Below are positions 39,229 to 42,256 of a stretch of 42,256 nt of DNA, in pieces (the stretch's first letter is position 1; each line of letters starts with the position of its first letter). Both the position numbers and the translations under genes were made by a program. The notes below the pieces were generated by a model. That model saw nothing but the letters and a program-made list of their open reading frames with translations, was not told where the DNA came from and searched no databases. Origin of the DNA: Bacillota bacterium. Its GTDB lineage: Bacteria > Bacillota > Clostridia > Tissierellales > Peptoniphilaceae. The stretch covers positions 1 to 42,256 of the forward strand of contig JAUNLQ010000011.1 in assembly GCA_030532225.1 (NCBI GenBank), written 5' to 3'.

Positions 39229-41541
39229 TTACCAATCCCAGGCTTCTAGATTTCCTTCAAAGTCTTCCTTAGGTTCTTGAATTATATCTGCATACCAAGT
39301 TGGTAGTTCTTTTTCTTGGCCCTTTAATAATTGTTCTTGCCATTCTTCATCTGTCATTCTCTCATCTGCCAGGAATTCATAGTAGGAGAAGATTCCTCCC
39401 CTGCCCATATAAAGCTTACCTTGGTGTGGATATACTACATAAATTTCTGCTGGTCTTCCTGTAGCAATTTGAGAAATTTGTCCTGGATCAAGACCTATTG
39501 AATTATCTACTACTCTCATAAGGTCAACTACTACTGGCATTCTTCTATCTGTATCATTTTCTATTTCATACCAGTAGGCAAGACCATATTGGTCAGCTTC
39601 GTCTCCTTGGACAAATTGAATCATTATGGCTTCCATTTCTCCACCTATATAGTGGATTCTCTCAAAGTCTTCTTCTGTTAGTGGAATATTTTCAAGTTCT
39701 TTTCTAGCAATTTCTCTTAGGTCTATTACCATGTCTTCAAAGCTTGTAAGCTTTTCTTCTGTTTCTAGACTTAACATTTGTCTGTGTTTTAAATTAACCT
39801 TAGTAAATTCTAATAGCCAGGTTAACTTATCAAATAATTCAATGTTAGGTTCAACATAGCCCTTAGGCATTTCAACTGGGCCGCCGCCTCCCATTTCTGC
39901 CATTACAGACTTGCCATATAAAACTGTGTCGTGTTTTAGTTCTGCATAAGAACCTAGGGCTGATACTAGGTCTTTTCTAGTCCAGGCTTCGTTGGTCATA
40001 AAGCTTGGATAGCCTTGGCCATAAACATTTTTATAAGACTCTAGCATCCACAACCAACCTCTGTATAGGTTCTTGGTCCAATCAGAATCTTTCATGTTGG
40101 CAACATAGGCTATATTTTTTTCAGTTTTTTCTTTATATTCTGGCCAGTGGCTGTTGTATGGGTCTGCTGCTTGGATTTCCTTGGCCTTTTGGCTGCCAAA
40201 GGCTGTCATCAGGTCTAGTCCTTGGTAGATTGGTCTTCTAGATGGCTTGCCTGGTTCAGCTGGCTCTACTACATTTTGCATTAGGACTGAATCTATTACT
40301 GCCCTTTGAGAAATTAATCTAAAGGAATAACCTAAGAAGCTTCCAATTTGTGGTGGCTTTTCTTCTTGTATTAGTTTATAGGCAACTTGGATTTTTTCTT
40401 CATCTGCCAGGTCATTAAGGTCAAAGTCCCTGCCATAAACTGAATAAAGAACTTTTGCAAAGTCTCTAATTGACAGGTCGTCAGCTGTTTCTACTAAAAA
40501 GTCTATAGGGTCAACTAAGGCTGACCAAGAGTCTATTAGGTCTTGGTCTGAAAAGACTGAATCTGTTAGTAGGAAGGATTGGATTAGGCCTTCTTCATTA
40601 ATTTTACCATTATCAACTAGGAAGAAGCCTGCTTGGCCTGCATACATAGTATATTTAAAGTAGGATTTTAGCACTTCATCCCTGGTGTAGTGGCCCCTTG
40701 GCTTCATTTGAGAGTAGTCTACCATTGAGCCTGTAATTTCAGATTCATCTGGGCTTTGGCTTTCAATTTTTTCTAATTCTCCTTCAACTAGGTCCTTAAC
40801 ATCTGCTGGAACATCTAGGTCTAAGTCTATTAACTTTCCTAATACACTTGCAAAGGCTAAGTTCTTTCTAGCTGCTTCTTTTACTTGTGGGTCTACTGCT
40901 TGGTCATATACTTGTAAACTCTTTTCATATAGGCCTTGGCCTAGGTCTTGGGCCTTTGGATATAACTCATCTCTTTCTAAATTTCTTAGGAAATTGTCAT
41001 AAAAAATATGGAAAATATGAGTAAGAGAATCTGTTGTTATAAAGCTTGGAATGTTTTTGTATTCGTTGAACTCATAAATTTGGAAAATTTGGTCATATTG
41101 GAATTCAACATTTTCATTGCCATCCCAGTTGTAACTTTCATTGATTGATGGACTAATCATAAAGGCATTGGCTACTAGGGCCTTTCTTTGAGCCTCTGTA
41201 AAGGATCCAAAGTAGCCTATGTTTTCTACATTTGATAGGTCCTCTGCAAGTTTGTAAGGCTCAACTTGGGCCTTGTAAGTATCCATGTTTAGGTTTACAT
41301 CTACTAGGTCCTTCTTAAATTCTTCTAAGAAACTAGTATCTGCAAAGGCATAAGCCTTAAGTAAATCGTCTTGTTTTTCTGTGATTTTTTCTATTGGATT
41401 AATTTTGTTTCCTTGAGCTTTTTCTTCTTGGTTTTCTCCTCTTGTTTGGCCACTTTCTGTTCCCTTGTTATTACACGATGTAAAAACTCCTAAGACCATT
41501 ATTAAGGCCAAAAGCAAAGCTAATTTTCTTTTTATTGCCAT
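39229..41541 (-). CDS. DUF3160 domain lipoprotein
   Basis: A large 770-residue exported lipoprotein with signal peptide residues 1-22 and lipobox FTSC (Cys23). An acidic, Gln/Asn/Lys-rich linker (about 24-55) leads to a long, mainly helical domain matching DUF3160, a family of unknown function in Gram-positive and other bacteria. Conserved-looking stretches include PSFITTDSLTHIFHIFYDNFLR and GYPSFMTNEAWTRKDL. The start has AGAAGGAGG and overlaps the end of the preceding lipoprotein gene by 10 nt, so they are probably cotranslated. Nothing in the sequence gives an activity. Confidence 0.88.
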   Translation of the reverse strand: MAIKRKLALLLALIMVLGVFTSCNNKGTESGQTRGENQEEKAQGNKINPIEKITEKQDDLLKAYAFADTSFLEEFKKDLVDVNLNMDTYKAQVEPYKLAEDLSNVENIGYFGSFTEAQRKALVANAFMISPSINESYNWDGNENVEFQYDQIFQIYEFNEYKNIPSFITTDSLTHIFHIFYDNFLRNLERDELYPKAQDLGQGLYEKSLQVYDQAVDPQVKEAARKNLAFASVLGKLIDLDLDVPADVKDLVEGELEKIESQSPDESEITGSMVDYSQMKPRGHYTRDEVLKSYFKYTMYAGQAGFFLVDNGKINEEGLIQSFLLTDSVFSDQDLIDSWSALVDPIDFLVETADDLSIRDFAKVLYSVYGRDFDLNDLADEEKIQVAYKLIQEEKPPQIGSFLGYSFRLISQRAVIDSVLMQNVVEPAEPGKPSRRPIYQGLDLMTAFGSQKAKEIQAADPYNSHWPEYKEKTEKNIAYVANMKDSDWTKNLYRGWLWMLESYKNVYGQGYPSFMTNEAWTRKDLVSALGSYAELKHDTVLYGKSVMAEMGGGGPVEMPKGYVEPNIELFDKLTWLLEFTKVNLKHRQMLSLETEEKLTSFEDMVIDLREIARKELENIPLTEEDFERIHYIGGEMEAIMIQFVQGDEADQYGLAYWYEIENDTDRRMPVVVDLMRVVDNSIGLDPGQISQIATGRPAEIYVVYPHQGKLYMGRGGIFSYYEFLADERMTDEEWQEQLLKGQEKELPTWYADIIQEPKEDFEGNLEAWDW

Positions 41542-42146
41542 AATATTTTACCTCCTTCTACATATAGCTGGGCTTCTTGTTCATCTATTTTTATTAAAGC
41601 TTCCTTGTCTAAAAAGATTAATTCTGCCTGAAAACTTTGGCTACTATAGGACCTATCAAAGGAAAAGTTGGTCCACTTATAGGCTGCCAGTTGGCTTGAC
41701 CCATCCTTAAGTCTTTCTAAGGATATAATACTGTCCCTGCCTTCTTGGTCCAAATCTGCCATAATAAAATCTTCTAAGGGATTAGACAGACGAGAAATTC
41801 TAATCTTAGGACTTAGCCTTTGTCTTTCATAGTCAATGTTGTAAAGAAAAACTCTCTTGGCCATAACCTTGTGGTGGGGACTTTCCTTGTAGACTCCAAT
41901 GGCTACTTCTTCTTGGCCACCATCTATATTACAAAACTGAATCTTCCAGGGATTCATTCCCTCTACATCTATGTAAAAGTCATAGGATGGGTTTTTTATG
42001 TGAATTTGGTCTCCATAGGTCTTGTCTGTTCCTACAATACTAATGCTAGTGTCTGCCCTTGTATCTGAGTCAATAATAATTTTTTCTTGCTCACAAGCTG
42101 AGACAAGGAAGACCAGGCCTATAAGGCATAAAATAATCTTTTTCAT
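41532..42146 (-). CDS. Lipoprotein of unknown family
   Basis: I do not recognise this family. The protein of 204 residues starts with a lipoprotein signal peptide, lipobox VSAC with Cys18. The mature part looks like beta-rich folding: residues such as DSTR...TSISIVGTDKTYGDQIHI alternate hydrophobic and polar. I chose ATG at 42146, where the signal begins; an upstream TTG-type extension would precede a promoter box. No Shine-Dalgarno is present, and TATAAT lies 6 nt before the ATG. It is translationally linked to the DUF3160 gene, so the two lipoproteins probably act together at the cell surface. Confidence 0.75.
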   Translation of the reverse strand: MKKIILCLIGLVFLVSACEQEKIIIDSDTRADTSISIVGTDKTYGDQIHIKNPSYDFYIDVEGMNPWKIQFCNIDGGQEEVAIGVYKESPHHKVMAKRVFLYNIDYERQRLSPKIRISRLSNPLEDFIMADLDQEGRDSIISLERLKDGSSQLAAYKWTNFSFDRSYSSQSFQAELIFLDKEALIKIDEQEAQLYVEGGKILWQ

Positions 42147-42152
42147 ATTTTT

Positions 42153-42158
42153 ATTATA
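42153..42158 (-). promoter_or_regulatory. -10 box abutting the lipoprotein start
   Basis: Minus-strand TATAAT is separated from the ATG at 42146 by only AAAAAT. I find no good -35 at 16-18 nt; TTGCAA lies 21 nt upstream. Confidence 0.5.
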
Positions 42159-42213
42159 CAATAAATACTTTGGGAAAAGTTGCAAAATAGTTAAAAAAGC
42201 CGGCTCTATAGTT

Positions 42214-42253
42214 AATAGTGTTGATGAATAAATTTCGTTAGCACTATTTTTTA
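42214..42253 (+). terminator. Possible terminator-like hairpin at the right edge
   Basis: AATAGTGTT (42214-42222) can pair with AGCACTATT (42240-42248), including one G-U pair, with T residues after it on the plus strand. No plus-strand gene precedes it here. It might instead be a leader structure of something beyond the edge. Confidence 0.35.
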
Positions 42254-42256
42254 GGT

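Overview
The window looks like chromosome of a low-GC, anaerobic Gram-positive bacterium, most like the Tissierellia/Peptoniphilaceae (Anaerococcus, Peptoniphilus and relatives). That placement is inference from gene content: an [FeFe] hydrogenase with NuoE/NuoF-type partners, phosphate acetyltransferase, GatCAB, a T-box leader on tyrS, a zinc-ribbon MscL and many lipoproteins with Gram-positive Shine-Dalgarno sites. No mobile element, CRISPR array, tRNA or rRNA gene was found inside the window.

Layout. 1-235: three tandem sigma-A promoters on the minus strand fire out of the window, probably into an rRNA operon. 236-3029: NhaC-type antiporter (minus) and T-box-controlled tyrS (plus). 3087-7801: small housekeeping genes, namely a PNPOx/Nim-like flavoprotein, MscL, dCMP deaminase, RNase H, an FMN-binding lipoprotein and transketolase. 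8077-12309: a plus-strand operon for a three-subunit hydrogenase of the electron-bifurcating HydABC type. 12323-20940: a long minus-strand run reading glycosyltransferase, methyltransferase, DUF4330, a 181-aa membrane protein, O-antigen ligase/polymerase, CsaB, WecG/TagA, then an ABC uptake system. This is a cell-wall polysaccharide locus with a transporter at its end. 21046-25981: metallopeptidase, inositol-phosphatase-like enzyme, pta, a copper-amine-oxidase-N secreted protein, SfsA and rhodanese. 26071-29353: Tex and an opine-dehydrogenase-family enzyme. 29511-31534: a three-gene regulator/membrane cassette (XRE, CPBP protease, DUF3169) behind a twin-palindrome operator. 31749-34387: oleate hydratase plus TetR regulator. 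34547-38977: asnS-gatC-gatA-gatB. 39229-42146: two overlapping lipoprotein genes, one of them DUF3160.

How it works together. The hydrogenase and Pta fit fermentative acetate/H2 metabolism, with transketolase supplying pentose interconversion. The polysaccharide genes make and decorate a surface glycan. AsnRS plus GatCAB suggest that Asn-tRNA is charged directly and that GatCAB mainly makes Gln-tRNA(Gln).

The least ordinary signals are: three genes (rnhA, tex and a lipoprotein) whose -10 box lies 6-7 nt from the start codon with no Shine-Dalgarno, suggesting leaderless mRNAs; a tyrosine T-box with a very short Stem I; the twin operator of the XRE cassette; two homologous 39-nt hairpins bracketing the oleate hydratase/TetR pair; a polysaccharide polymerase apparently split in two; and a GatA lacking about 40 N-terminal residues.
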